Of a stretch of DNA of 64,000 bases, positions 21,701 through 35,223 are shown piece by piece. A program made the translations under genes and the position numbers. The stretch lies in the NCBI GenBank assembly GCA_030704615.1, contig CM060733.1, positions 16,926,001 through 16,990,000 of the forward strand. Direction: 5' to 3'. Positions within the stretch are counted from its first letter, which is position 1, and every line of letters begins with the position of its first letter. The stretch comes from Takakia lepidozioides. Its lineage: Eukaryota; Streptophyta; Takakiopsida; Takakiales; Takakiaceae. A model generated the notes under the pieces. The model saw only the letters and a program-made list of their open reading frames with translations, was not told the DNA's origin and searched no databases.

Positions 21701-24700
21701 TTAATGGTACACTGGAATGGACTTCTTGTAACTTACCGAGCATTTATGATCTCTGCCAAAAGAGTCAGTGCCACAGAAGCATACAAGGGATGACGCCGCC
21801 TTTTCCAGCAAAGGGTGCCACTATTGTCTTTGATCACTTCTACACCTGGTGGGGCCAGTGCACATGCTTGCTCCTCTGTTTTTCAATCTCGCAATTCAGC
21901 AAAAATATTAGTTCAGATTCAGCTAGAATCAGGGATTATGTAGTCATGTTATATCTTCGTTATGTGCAAGTGCATGGGACGTGCCAGGTTGTTGGGCCTG
22001 ACTTCCACATGCTTTGCTAAAGCAAAAACACTCATGATTGGAAAGTACAATCCATATTCACAAGACAGAAGACAGAAGCAAGCAAACAAATTTCCAGTGA
22101 CCATCTAGCAGGCAGGTTCAGTACTCGAGATTAATTCTAATAGACATATGTCTCGAATAGAGTCTACAAATTGGAATTTCGCATTTAGAGAACCACAAAT
22201 GTGTGAAGCCCATGTGTCTATGGCAATACAAGATAACAGGAAAGTCGTTCAGCATTTTGAGCACCATCACCAACAAGGCATAAAGTAGTCTTATAAGAGA
22301 CACACCTGATAGTGATGTGGGGACAGGCTCAATGAGCGTATTCAAATCTCGACCATCAGAAGTGAAACCCCACCTATTTGGTGCAGCACCAGCTATATAA
22401 GCACAGGCCCGCTCATCTGTATCCCTGAGAAACAACTGCATCCACAAATACAATAATCTATCCGTTACAAGCCACAAACGGCCAATCACACATGCGACAA
22501 TACAGCACAGACCAATGATCGAAGCTTAGAAAGAACCCCTAACTAAAAACCACAGGAGCCCTTATATCTTGGGTGTGGCCAACCCAAATACAGTGTTTAG
22601 AAACCCCCACTCACTCTACACACAAAATTAGACACGGGAACAATTTCCCCCAAAATGATCTTCCTACGACATCTCAATGCAACCAACCGCTGAACAGCTG
22701 GGCTCAAGGTAATAACACCAAACACTCGTCACAAGAAACCAGGAGACCATGAAGCTCTAGGGATAACTACATCATGCAATATACATGATAGCCAACAAGC
22801 ACATCAAAAAGAAACTCACCTGTTGATGGCGTAGATCAGCCGAGGGGGAAATATCGATGCGCACAGGTTTCTCAGCTGCTTCGGCAGCTTTGCAAAGGTC
22901 ATCCGCCTTAAGGGCCACAGTGCCTAAGTAGTCAAGTAGACATGCCTCAACTTCTTGCTCTGAGAAGTCGCCTACTACACACACCTGCACCCACATCCAT
23001 TTGGATGTCACATCCTACCCAGCAGAGCACTTTTATCAACATACTAACCAATTGCAGACTTTCAGTGATTGCATAAGTGATGTTGCCCACACACACCTCC
23101 ATATTTGAAGGGACCAACTGTTGCATCACTGCCTCCCTAACAACTGGTAGAGACAGCTTCTCGATGGACTGTGGGGATGGCTCAACAAAGCGCTCTTCAC
23201 CCTTGAACATTGCACGCATCAACCGGTGTGCAGTTGCTCGTTCCAAGCTCTTAGGCATTGCACGATAGTGTGATAAATACAGCTGCTTGGCCCTGTCCAA
23301 GGCATCTTCAAGCCAAACATTGTGCTGCAAGTCAAGGGAAGTGCATCATGTTAATATCCCCAGAAACTGCATGTTTAAGGATGCAAACAGGCACATTACA
23401 ATACTAGAAAATGAGTGGACCAACAAAGTCAAGACTTGATCAGCTTCAAAAACGTCCCAAGACAATCAACATCAGCTAATGAAAATAATTACCCAGTTTT
23501 AGACTGTCATTTCTGGAAGACCATCTAGGAAGGATGAATACCTCTAGCACCATATGGAGAAGTTGGAAGGTGGCACGCATGCCGCCATCACGTAGTGTGA
23601 AGTGAAAGTCCATGCACATAAACTCCTCGTCTGCCTCCAACACACAGTTGATCAGGTTGCCTACACAGAAAAGTTCCACCTGGACAACCCCACACCATAT
23701 CAGCCACATGTGAAGCATCATACCAAAAACACCAAGCTTGCCAAATTGAATAGAAGGCCTTCTATCTGCCCACATTTTGATCATTTAGCCATTCTCTGCC
23801 AACAGAACTTCAGCTGTGTAAACATCTTCTTCACCCTCATTCACCAAATGCGATATGAGCTAGGAGTCATATGAAGCAAGCAATGGTGCAACCACAAACT
23901 GCTACTTTCGTGACTGACTAGTGTGATGAAGGTACAACCCAGTTCACCTGTTCTCTGGAGAAGCCACCAACAGCACCACCCTCGCTGAGGGTACGGACGC
24001 CGAGAGCAACAGCCCCAGCAGCATCTGGAGTTTCCCGGGCTCTTCCCCCGGCTACTACCAGCCGCATCACACCTCCCTTAGCCTCATTCTGTGTGATCTG
24101 TCATTGTGCCCACAGCAAAAGACAAACATTTATCGTCATAACAGAAGGTGATCTCCATTTAAACACTTTAGTGCATTACTCCAATCATAGTCCACTTTAA
24201 CTAACAACAGTAATGAACTAACACAGACTCCCACCTTGTAATTTACACGTATGCCATTTGACAGACGGCGTTGAACTACACCAGTTGCCTCATCCATGTA
24301 CTTTAGCATGTTCCCGTGCTCCGCAATGGGAAGAAAGCTCGGCTGCCTCCGCATCCGCAGCGCTGCCAACTGAATAGGGGAAACCAGCTCCTTTGGAACA
24401 TCAAGCTGCACAACGATAGGAACCGCCATCAACAATCACAAATTCACCTCAATTTGACTCTTTTCCTTCATCTATCTACGTGTCTCTCTTTCCTCTCCCT
24501 ATATCACAGCTCACTTTCACAGGCTGCATCAAATATTTGAAGCTCAAGGAGTTGACTTCTGTGAAGACATCAATATCATCATCTCCGTTCTTCATTATGC
24601 ACCATATACACAAAGGTAAAATTGTACAGAAAACAAAGAATGCCCACCTCTGGTTCAGGAGTCAAGGGCTCATCAAGACCCTCTGAAATGGCACTAAGAA

Positions 24701-27700
24701 TCGCCTCGGAGGAGATGTTGAAGCTCACATCTCCTACTCCCTCCACATGTATGGTCTTAGGCACACAAGCCACAATAGCAGCAGGTACTGGAGCTGTGGC
24801 CTGCCCAAACTCAGCTATATACGCCAGCATGGTCGCCCCTGCAGCATTGACCTGCCACTCCCACCCCTTGCATTCAGGAATTGAGCACAGGGCTTACAAA
24901 CAGGCACAGTGAGTTTTCTGTAATAAGCACCTAATAGATCGCTAATAAATATTTTTGTAAATGTATAGATTGAGACAGCTAAGGATTCTTCACCTTATTA
25001 GGAAGCTATGCTGCATATTTCTCTACCTTCTCAACTACACCTTCCATCCAAATACAGAAATCAAAATCTCCCCAGGCATCCAATGTGATGAGAGCATACA
25101 TCTTCCAGTGTGACGGTCTCGGCAACAGCCATGAGGCTTTCGTGGCCTTGCTGCTGATCCATAACAGTGTGGGAAAGAGCATCACTCTCCATGATGAAGT
25201 CCAGGTTGTCGATGGATGGTACATTATCAATCATGGCAGCCAAGTGCTCACTGTCCTTGAGCAGAGCATTCAAATAGCGTGCAAGCTCTCCTCTTGTCAC
25301 TCCAAACTTATGCAACCTCCTTACCTGCAACCCAGCGCAGCTCACCATATTACTTACACAATTCCCTTCCACTAAACTGAAAGCCACAACCCACCTTGGG
25401 TAGCTAAGATGAAGATGTAACAGCGATGGCAATGCCAAACCAACCTCTTGAACGCCAACTTTGACAGCACCCTCCCAATGCCTTGGTTCCGCAGTCACAG
25501 TGAGAGTGCTCACTGCACAACCTTCTCTACCAGAATCACTGTGATCCAGCTCAATTCCATTGAAAGGTGGATTTGCACTCTGCCAAGACACACAAATAAA
25601 AGTTGATTTTAACTCACATTATTTAGTCAATGCAGCTACCACTATAACAGACGATGGTCACATCAAAGAGAGAGAAGACATGAAGAAAAATAGAAGGTGA
25701 AAGAGGCGAGCACTCAAATGGAAGGCCCTCTAGCACAGGGGACTGGAATAACCATTTCTCATCAACTGAACAACCCAAGCCCAGCTACAGATAGACAAAT
25801 AAAAGCCATGTAGCAATGTAAAATAATAGCCAGGAGCCAACAACTCTGCAATTAAAAATGGGGGATTATGTGAAAAAGGAAATCTCCATGCAAAGCCAAA
25901 GGCACCATGGATGTCCCGTACACCTGGTAAAAAGAAAACATCTAATATTTTGCCTTTTCATGTGTTCTCACAGCTCCATGACAATATCATTCAAGTGCAT
26001 AAACTCTTAAGCTCCAGAACCACAACTCGGATAGGCAACATCATCAATGTGCATCAATCGAAGGGCTTCCATGCGAAGGGGCAACTAAGTTTGGCACACC
26101 TTGTATCGAGTGTTGATACGAAACTGTAATGTTGATAGAACAATACGTCGCATGAGAACATCCCTCAGATCTGAATACCGTTGCACTCGCTGTACAGGCG
26201 TCTGAATAGAAAAGAAACACCCTCAACCACACAGTGAGCCACCAAACACTTCCAATGCCTTTCCCGACACGACAACCCTGCAAACCCCTTTCTATGCCAA
26301 ATCCTTTCAGAGGATGGTGAACACAACTACCTTCAGGTACTTACAACTGACCTTGCTGCACTAGCCAAGGTTAGGGGACTCAAGAAGCGTGAAGAGAAAA
26401 CACATACTTTGCAAAACAAGCTGATGGAAAAGTTCTGGAGAAGCTCATGTTGGAAGACAAATGGACTCTTTAGCTGGCTTCCAGCACCTGGTAGTGACCA
26501 GCTGTGCACCACAGGTGGCCTCACTGGATGCCTTTCCTTGAGAGTGGGCAATGTTGCAGCAGTGTGGGGAGTAGTTCCATTTGCAGTGGGTGCAGAAGGG
26601 TGTATTCCCGCAGGCGTCGAGCCAAATTGTGCCTGCCACACACCCATGTCTGTCAGCAACAACACACTACGATGTGGGATTTCACTGGACCAGGGCACAC
26701 CTTGTTGACATTCACAATATCACCAGTCGTGGTCTTGCTCATGGGACAAAGCAATAAAGTTGTGGGATGTCTGGCTTGTGTTTACGGCCACCAAGCCAAG
26801 AGTGGAATCTTCTGAGAAGTCTGCCTGATACCACAAGTATACACATTATTGTTCAACTGTAGACAGATACGAAAGAGCAGGCAACATACCTCAATCATCT
26901 CCAGAGTCCGACTAACACTCCCAATGTCCCCAACAATGAAGAGCGTAGCATTTGCTGGAAAGTACCATCGTTCATGGAATGCTTTGATAGTCTCAGGATC
27001 CCAGTTCTGTATTTGCTCCTCCAGGCCAATGGGAAACCGATATCCCAGCATATTTTCTGAATGCAGTTGTTGTAGGAGCTGCAGTTGCAATCACTGATAC
27101 ATCAAGCCAACTGCCTTCAAAGTCTTGGGACTTTTACCACGCGGAGAATGCTAGGAGTGTTTCATAAAAATATGTAGTTGGTTTAATACCATGAAGGGAA
27201 GTAAGAAGCAGCAAGCACCTGACAGTCAACCCTGTACTCGATGGTGTTCATCATTTGAAGCTCTGACAGAACAGCTCTGCGCTCTTTCTCCACCCGCGAT
27301 GCAAGAAACTTCGGCTTGAAAGCAATCTGTTCATAAGATGAACACTTGGGTTAATGTGCTCCACATGCCAAGTACTTTTTCCTCCTTTCGCTGTGAATAG
27401 AAATTGAATCGATTGAAAATAATGTTCCAACCCTAAAGCACTACTGATTCCACAGCAAGTGGGGCTCTGCACACATCCACCAGGCACTGGTTGTTTGCAC
27501 AAGATGACCTTGCAGGCTTGCTCAAGATAAGAGTGCAATTTCAGCCACCCATAAGTGCAAAGCTAGAAAACATACCTCATGCAAAGCCTCCAACACAAGT
27601 GGAAGCAATGGTTCATTTGAGCCCTGTTCACAGTACAGCATTCAGACAGTGTAAGCAATCAGTCTTTTGTCAAGTAGCACAGTACTCGATAGCTGTCATT

Positions 27701-29230
27701 GGACTCGGTCGGAAATGGCATATCACTGGCAGTTTCTGAAATTTAAGAAAAGGGCTTGCAAGACACTACTAACATAAATGTGATGTCATCATACACGACA
27801 AAATTACCAGGCTTTCTATTCAGGTCAAGGTACTTTATAAACAGGACTGAAAAGGTCTTGTGAGACACTTGCCAGCCTCTACTGTACCCCAGCATGTTTC
27901 ATAGCAATGAAATTGAAGCAGAAGATGAGAGGGTCATTTGGATATGTAGTGAAGGATCAATTACACTACACACACTTCTAATCATGTAAAACTAGCAGAG
28001 ACTGAGTTGCACACTAGCAGTTGATTTGGCTCTGTAGGTGCATGCCTGGGCAGTCACAGGTGAATGGACGTGGAAGACAGTATGATGGAAGTCTGTGTAG
28101 GCATTGGAACGAGCTCCAGTTCCCAAAAGCTTCTCACGCTTCTTACTCCCTAGAAATGCCACATGCTCAATCATGTGAGCAATGCCTTGCTCGTGCTCGG
28201 CCTCATCCACTGACCCCACATGCATCTCCATGTGTGCCTCAAACCTGCACACCCATCCTGTTGGTCAATTTTCTCTTAGCTTTCTGTACAGGATTGTTCC
28301 CACCTATACCAGTTTTCCAGAGTCTACTTGTCTACCAGCAGCATTGCTGATGATCAAAGAAGATTCAAATAAATACAAGACTCGTTCCTGCTGACCTGTT
28401 GGGAGGAACCTTGTTAGGTAGGATCACATAACGAAGACCATTTCTCAACTGGCCGCGGTGAAGCTTGGGATGGGACTGCAGCTTGGACATCAAAAAATCA
28501 CCCACATCCACATCTCGTCCCAGCGTGGTCTCCAGCGACAAAGACTTTCCTTCATGCTCCCGGACACCTTCCTCTGACATCCATGTTAAATTTGCAGCAT
28601 GTGGCTCATTGGGTCCTGTGGTGGCCCGCACCTTCTGCTCACAAACATCCAGGTTCACTTACGCACTTTCTGGAGTCTGGCAAGCAAGTGAATCATACCT
28701 CTACAGACCATTTACAAATGTGAAAAATTGGGAACACTCTACAATTGGATCAAGATCATTCAACATCTCCTTTGAACAACATCTTTGGTGCGGATAAATA
28801 GATCCCACTTTCTCCATCTAACAACCCCCGGACCTGGAACTTTGGTTGGAAACTAAAAGTTGACATTGCAATGACCAAACAGAACAGAGGTCAATCAGCA
28901 ACTTACAAAGAGTCCTCCTTGCAACGGACCCTTTCTCGCAGAGTTGAAGCCTTTAAGTGATAAACCTTCAGGACTTCCCATCCAGCCTAAGGGTGCCCGT
29001 TGTCTCAACCTTGGTCTGCATGTTCCACATACTGGAGGGGTCCGTAGCCATGGCAAGTGCCTAGAACCCAAACTTTCCTTGTGTTGAAGCTTTGCTTGCA
29101 ACTTACCTTCCTCCCCTTGCACCCATCTGCCAAAGCCCAAAGTAGAATTGGATTCATGTTCCCAAAAGGCTCCTAGGAAGGAACTTGGTTTGCTTCTTTT
29201 GGACCTTGAACTCAGAGGTGAAAACTGCAT
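18703..29230 (-). CDS. SPP: Chloroplast stromal processing peptidase, M16 zinc metalloprotease (23 coding exons)
   Basis: Removes transit peptides from imported proteins in the stroma. Coding exons, first to last: 28907-29230, 28396-28634, 28058-28244, 27576-27623, 27219-27326, 26890-27078, 26408-26632, 26100-26201, 25445-25579, 25100-25324, 24648-24851, 24235-24405, 23948-24088, 23542-23679, 23097-23324, 22820-22984, 22306-22435, 21737-21875, 21307-21427, 21003-21083, 19672-19773, 19100-19277, 18703-18782. All joins keep frame with GT-AG, giving about 1219 residues; plant SPP is about 1260. The Ser/Arg-rich N-terminus looks like a transit peptide. The inverted zinc motif HMIEH is at about residues 211-215 (exon 3), with a probable third ligand Glu near 288 (exon 5). 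HPKLHRGQLRNGLRY and the C-terminal STMTRPTT match the plant enzyme. No break is seen. Intron 20 carries a LINE. The first exon is the least certain. Confidence 0.93.
19899..19944. repeat. (GA)n tract at the LINE 3' end
   Basis: Imperfect GA/GGGA run directly after the LINE tail (TC on the LINE strand). Confidence 0.85.
19945..20976 (-). mobile_element. 5'-truncated LINE (non-LTR retrotransposon) in intron 20 of the SPP gene
   Basis: One minus-strand frame runs from the TC tract at 20976 to the stop at 19950, about 340 codons. It is the part of a LINE ORF2 downstream of the RT active site: IRPALEYGSAIWVDNSNQ, a long conserved middle, and a zinc-finger-like CPLCGQSEDSIHFLIHC (C-x2-C-x7-H-x4-C). 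The catalytic RT and endonuclease are absent. The last codons (TGRGVNGHKATANNVL) belong to the tail that also occurs alone at 4238, 4583 and 47261. TC tracts lie at both ends, so the element appears to sit in a TC microsatellite that begins at the splice donor (GTCTCTCT) of SPP exon 20. The host frame is not interrupted because the exons join across it. Confidence 0.85.
20977..21002. repeat. (GA)n tract at the SPP intron-20 splice donor
   Basis: On the gene strand the intron starts GTCTCTCTCTCT, so the dinucleotide run forms the donor context. It marks the 5' junction of the LINE. Confidence 0.85.
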
Positions 29231-30730
29231 AGAAAAGAGGAAAGGAACCAAGAATGGGGAATACTCTATTGTTAACTGCAAAGAGATACGCAGCCAGACT
29301 GTGTCTTTGATTGTTATCAACCAAGCAAAAACTCCGCACAGGTGCGCAATGCATTTTCTACTGCCGCGAAAGCCCAGCACCTCCTGTTAGGGATGATCTC
29401 CACAATACTGGGAACAGAGGCGTCATCCATTCACTTCCCAGTGTGTCCGGGTTTTGCCATACGCAATAGAACAGTGATCAACGGGTCCCAGAAATCTTAC
29501 TGAACCCTAATTTTACCACCATTTGGACTCAGCACCCTGATATCCAACGCGTCCTGGCATTCTACGGATATTTCCCACTGCAGCCTCGGCCATACCATGC
29601 AAGCTCTCTACCATCTACCCAGTCTTCCTGTAAGTCCCCACAACCAAGTTTCAGGCAACAGCCTGCCCTTCACTTGAGTCAAATGCGACTCTGCCTTGTA
29701 AATTTGAAACCTACTCAAAAACCCCAGTCATTCCCTCACTCCTATGTTTCCCCCTGACAAAAGGGACAAAGGCAATACACAAGCATAAGAGATGAACATC
29801 AAACCTAAGTCTTGAGGAGGTGATAGGACAAATAGGTCGTCTGCGCCTGCCATCTTGCTGGATGGATGCCAGGGTGATTTGGCAGCAAGCAGCAGGAAGC
29901 GTGGTACAAGGCGCCGATGAGAAGGACATTCGACCATCCTGCTGCACCCGGCCGCTCAGCACAGAAACGGCCAATGGAGCAGCGGGCACAGCCAGCACAG
30001 TCATCCTGTGCACCCCTGAAGAGCCTCCTACTCTTCAATTCCGCCACCACTCCCAGCCTTTTCCCTCAAATTTCTGGAATTAAGTTCACCTCCTCTCCCC
30101 TCCTCGCCACCAATTCTCCACCTAATCTTCGCCCTGTCCCTCCATGCTGCCAGGTAAAACCACAGCCCACTTCAGCCTTTTGGTTCCTCCACAAGCCCAG
30201 CACTGTATCAGATACTTCTTCAGTTACCAAATTCCTCTGTTGGGTTTTCTCTACCTACACAATTCTGTGAGGTGGGTTCTCTACTGACAAGATTTTTCAA
30301 ACGTGGGTTGCCTTCCCTTTGCTCAAAATGAGCAGGGCACGCAAAGCTGCCCTCAGGATCTCGAACTGGTGCAATGCACTGCAGCCGACCTTGTGCCGTG
30401 TAATCTCGGGCTCCCACCCTTTTCCAAATCGGTGACACTGCCGTTCTTCCTTGCCCCCAAACAAGTGTAATGCCACCTGATTGCCAGTCCAAAACAGTTG
30501 GTGGATTGCATTTGGCAGCCCAGTGCTAGAAAGGGCCAAGTAACCTCCAAATCAGACTAGAGGATTGTGAAAAACACTGAGTAGAGGGTCATCTGCATGA
30601 GGGCATCACATCCCACAACTCATAATATGAACTAAGTTAGACTAGATACTGTGGTGATGATGCTGATTACGACACAGCTCAGGCTTGAGGTGTCAGCAGA
30701 GCACAAAGCAGGGGCACTGTTACCCCGGAT

Positions 30731-30762
<32 letters not shown>

Positions 30763-31330
30763 AACAACTACTAATGTCCACAGAAAGGTCATTCATCTTG
30801 GAGACACCTCCTGTATTATATTGTCTCTTATCACTGAAGTTTGGCCTTCTTGGCAAGGTTATTTTTTCCTTGCGGAATCTTAATACAGTATGTGGGCTTC
30901 ATCCGCACTTCTAAAGAAAGAAAAGGGATCAGCCTCTATGGCACCCACAATCGAGGTTAACTTTTCCTCTGTGTTCTCCTTGGGCCTTTGTCGCTCTGTT
31001 ATAAAAACTCAGGGCTTCCATCCCCTTTTTTAAGAAAGCCAAACAAAAAAAAAGTGTTGAGGGTAGAAAAGAGGGCCACGACATGGCATTGTCCTTGTTG
31101 GGAGTTTTTGAGTTGGCCTTATGGGAAGCCTTCGCACACATGGCAAACAGACAACTTTGAACCCATGAGTTATGGTTCCTTTTCCAGGATCCATCAGCCT
31201 AAAGCTTAGCCCCCTAAACTTAAAGGGTTAGATGGAAAATTGTCGGGTACTTGACATCTCCGCACTCACTTGTCCATAAGCATTCATATTGTTGACCTTA
31301 CTGTATGGTTGAATAAACTAAGTACCTAAT
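29231..31330. other. Upstream of the SPP gene; no supported gene
   Basis: Probably contains the SPP promoter and 5' UTR. Several overlapping ORFs of 60-117 codons between 29.7 and 30.6 kb occur on both strands and lack any recognisable domain. A trinucleotide repeat lies at 30728-30765. Confidence 0.35.
30728..30765. repeat. (ATG)n microsatellite
   Basis: A run of about twelve GAT/ATG units directly readable in the sequence. Confidence 0.95.
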
Positions 31331-31478
31331 GGACAGGCCCATGCAAACTTGGGGGGCTTACTTATTGAGGGGGCTCATTCAGCTCAGATGTTCTATTAAT
31401 TAGTATAGCTTCAAGTTTCAAGTGATCTATTCTAATCTATCAATAAATAAGCCCCCCAAGTTTGCATGGGCCCTGTCC
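31331..31478. mobile_element. MITE, 148 bp, with about 38-bp terminal inverted repeats
   Basis: The left arm 31331-31368 (starts GGACAGGCCCATGCAAACTT) is the reverse complement of the right arm 31440-31478 (ends GTTTGCATGGGCCCTGTCC) with about two differences. Both arms have CTAA or a near variant just outside (CTAAT on the left, CTTAG on the right). The spacer of about 71 bp is AT-rich and non-coding. It is typical of a miniature inverted-repeat transposable element. The superfamily is not resolved because no clear target-site duplication is visible. Confidence 0.85.
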
Positions 31479-33447
31479 CTTAGAGGATGGTCCAGGAATT
31501 AAAAAAAGGGATATATAGTAAGCTACAGAAGGATTTGAAGAAATAACCATTTTGTAAGGGGGTAAGAAAAAAGATAGGTAGGAAGCCGACAACTATTAAA
31601 TGGGGGATGGTTTTCAGGCGACAAATTGACGTAAGTAGAGTACAGGTGTCAAGTGGTGGTTTCTAGGGGTGACATGTGCGGGGCAGCCTTCTAGAGAAGT
31701 CCCCACCGCTTGATGGGGTCGTCCAGGGCCGCCCTCCTGGGAGGGTATGTAAAGGAGAAGCAAACTCTCTTCCCTTGCCTCTTAGTACTGATTTACAAAG
31801 TTAGTAACTATTTTAGTGGCTCTGCAGAAGCAAGGCCCCAATAAAAAGACGCAAACATGAACCATAGCTTCTATTCATTTGTAGAACAGCTAGCTTAATA
31901 AGTGGCCACGTTATGGGTTATCATTATATTCACTCATTTTACTTATGCAAAAATAATTAATTTCTTGATGGTATGCATGGATACACAAACCCACATAAAA
32001 CACATGAAATATTATTTACGAAATGTATACATATTAGGGTTTTTTGGACAACTATGCATTGGCAAATATTGAGACTGTGATCTAACTGCATCCACAAACT
32101 CCTGCGTAGTCATATTACTGAAATCCACATCTACATCTACATCTACATCTTCATCTCTATCAACACATATATTGAAGTATCTATTTTGTTCTCGCTCTAA
32201 AAAAATTCATAACACATCGTTGAAACTGGTATTGTCAAGTAGCAACATAGTGCGCCATAAATCCTCGCACTTTTTGTATCGGCAGTGGTTTTTAAAAGAA
32301 TGCAACAAAAACATAAAATTTCCTTGTTCTCAACATTGACGATAGACAGCCATCGAACGTTCCAGACAAGTGTTTGCCAAGCTTATGGTGAATTTGATAC
32401 ATGAAAGCTTCTTGAGCTATGCAGAACCATACATAGCATACAATTATTTGTCTTCTTCTAAATCTGCAGCACTCATCTTTTTGTGGAAAAATTGGAAATG
32501 ACTCAGTTGTTCGTAATTTTCATATATTCCAATATAAGGTCTATGCAAATGATCTTGTCTTAATTTTTTATACATCACCGTATGACCGTAAAGTCCCATC
32601 ATATACAGGCTTTGATTGAAAGGTGAAGTGGCTCTTAGTTACACCGGCCCGGCCGGCGTCGTCTCTCTCTAGGCTTTGATCGATTTGTTCACATGTATAC
32701 AGTTGGACAACGGGTAATGTGGGTTGGAGGGCAACATAATATGGTGGGGATTTGACAGCACGTCCTGCCATAGTGTCTCCCATCCGGGTGACACGACGAC
32801 TTACACCGGTAAGTCTCGCATGCACCTTAACTCCCACTAGATGTCTAGTGTGTTCCGATATGAACTATGTAGTGGGTAGGCAAAAATGTTGTTTTCTACT
32901 ACAAGGTGGAGGTTTTTCACTTGTTCACGCAGATGGTGTACAATTTAGGATGAGGTATATTCTATGGCCTTACAAAGAAGCTCCATGTGTGAATTGTGGA
33001 TCTTGGTGAATCTCTGCTTTTCATCCATCATCCTGACATAAGGGAATAAGCCGTGAAGGTTCTAGATAATTGTGCCGGCCCTGCCATGTATGAGTAGAGC
33101 TCAGAATATTGTTGCCTCATTTCTGTTCATATCCCTGCCGCACCAACCTTTTAGCTTAACATGTTTTAAGTGCATATTGTTAATTTTAAACATGCGTTCG
33201 CCTGCCTCTGCCCGACTTCCTCTCGCCATTTTCTCGCGCCTCCTTCCTTTCCGCCATAGCCAAAGGAGCAACGATGAGACAAGATGAGCCAGGACGGGCC
33301 AATAGCACATTTGGGCCAGGAGCACAATGCTACACATTACTCGAGGCTTTCAAGGACTGCTAGATCAGGTTTTGGTAGCTCGAGCTGAGGAGTCATTTGG
33401 GTTGGAAGGGTAAGAGAGGCCACTTCGTCGCTTCGACTTCAGTTCTA
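31479..33447. other. AT-rich intergenic; no supported gene
   Basis: Holds a short (ATCTAC)n run near 32130-32155. Otherwise I see no ORF with family features and no RNA gene. Confidence 0.35.
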
Positions 33448-33672
33448 TCATTTTGCCAATTGCAAGAGAGAAGGTTCTGATTTAATCTCGGAAGTTCCTT
33501 GATCTCTTTTCGATCTTTGCCAGTGCACTTCACTTTCAGACCAATTGGTCTGTTGTGGTCTCTTTCCAGATCTCCTCCCAACATCATGAGTCTGCATCGC
33601 AGGTACTTCACCTGCATGCGAATCCACTGCCTCACCAGCTGCACTCTCTGACGTCGTAGTTGTGGTGGACAT
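33448..33672 (-). CDS. Possible small ORF or first exon, function unknown
   Basis: An ATG at 33672 opens 74 codons beginning MSTTTTTSESAAGEAVDS, hydrophilic and Ser/Thr/Glu-rich. The upstream DNA on this strand is rich in CTC and TCC, as plant 5' UTRs often are. A GT donor-like site (GCAG then GTGAAG) lies after about 24 codons, so it may be only a first exon. I do not recognise it. It could be non-coding. Confidence 0.22.
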   Translation of the reverse strand: MSTTTTTSESAAGEAVDSHAGEVPAMQTHDVGRRSGKRPQQTNWSESEVHWQRSKRDQGTSEIKSEPSLLQLAK

Positions 33673-33827
33673 GATGCAATGTAGGAGAGGGGAACAGGAG
33701 CACTAGAGCAAGAGGAACTAAAACCAAAAGAGAGTGCGAAGGAGAAGGCGAATGGCGAATGGTGAATGGGAATGACGATGGCAGAGAATGGCGCGGGCAG
33801 CTGCCCAAAAACGGCGTGCCTGTTTAG

Positions 33828-33855
33828 ATTTAGCACTAGGGGGGTAGTGCTAAAT
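33828..33855. repeat. Perfect 11-bp inverted repeat
   Basis: ATTTAGCACTA and TAGTGCTAAAT, separated by six G residues. It could be the closed-up end of a small inverted-repeat element. Confidence 0.7.
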
Positions 33856-35175
33856 TCGCTCTAAAGTAGAAAGGAAGTTTTTAGGATAGATAACTATAGT
33901 TATGGCTAAAACATTTTAAACATGTCAGTGCGGCCGCGATTTTCTATGTAGCAGTAGTTAGTAGGAGTGTAGCAGGTGATAGTAGGCTGGTGAGGCGGGG
34001 GCCTAAGGTAGTTTACCCTTCCCTACTAAGCTATGTTCTGGTAGAATGCCGCCAAAACAACAGAGAACCTCATGGATGCACTGAACTGAGCCATACAAAT
34101 ATGAGCTTTGCATATACTCACAAATTTGGCCAAATTTCACATTCGCATTGGGAAATTATGAAAAACATTGGTGTATTTTACAAATGGATCGCTCCAACTA
34201 ACCTCCTAATTTTGGGTTGACCAATTATTTCCTGTCTTCTGGATTTTTTATGTGTGGATGCCATAGTCCACATTTAGAATCTAGTCCACATCGAAGGTGT
34301 TGTCATAAAATTACATACCCAAACATGGAAACCAAAAATCAGGGTTGTTTTGTTTGTGAAATGCGGGTGTAAAAGTGACCCTCCATAGCCTCCCAAAACA
34401 GGTCAGGGCTCCTTTCAATCTTCAAATGAATCATATTTCCTGAGTCTAGTCAATTTATGGAATGCAAGCATTTACACTAGCTAGATTGTCACGTAGATTC
34501 TGAATAAAGAATTCTATGATTGTGCCAACTTTTATGTTAGTATATGAATTCTGGGTTCCTAGAGCGGCCAACTTATGCAAAATGTTGCCTAAATTGGCAA
34601 CATTTCTAACCAACTTGTAGTGTGGTCCATCCCCTCTATATTGGTATTACACATACTATTTTAAGAAAATAAAAATATGAAAATAATTACAGAGCTTATT
34701 TATACCTGAGTACCTAATGTCATGGAGTAAATTTCTTATAGTGGATTTGTGGATTTGTGCTCAACAAGGGGATTGGTATATGCTCGAATGGAGGCAGGAT
34801 CACCAAAAACGGCAATAGGGTACCCATGTTTCCATGGAAATAGAGTATGACACACAAATAATCAAATGGTTAATTCAACAATCTAATGTAGTAAGGCACA
34901 CCACGAATTTCACCAGCAAAATAAATCAAGAATCTAGATTTTCTAGGATTGTATTTATAAGAAAAACTAGATGACATTCTCCATGATGAGGTCTCACTTG
35001 ACGTTAAGTTGATTAACTTCGCTAATGAGATTTTGTGCGATTGTTGTGGTAGATCATTATCCCACAATTTCGTGGGCGAAACAAAATGAACGGTGACTTC
35101 TTTCGCATAGTAGGGACTGCTATGCGCGACAACATCACAAGATGGAAAATACAACCACACCAGACATTGTTTATG

Positions 35176-35223
35176 TAATTGGCCGTGGTTGAAGTAATTG
35201 GGCCGTGGTTGAAGTAATTGGCC
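35176..35223. repeat. Short tandem repeat, about 19-20 bp unit
   Basis: TAATTGG(G)CCGTGGTTGAAG occurs twice, followed by a third partial copy. Confidence 0.85.

Noticed and set aside
29711-30539. Overlapping ORFs of 80-117 codons on both strands
   Set aside because: No conserved motif, no splice logic, and mutually exclusive frames.
33072-33337. Short ORFs near 33.1-33.3 kb on both strands
   Set aside because: Low complexity, short, no signatures.
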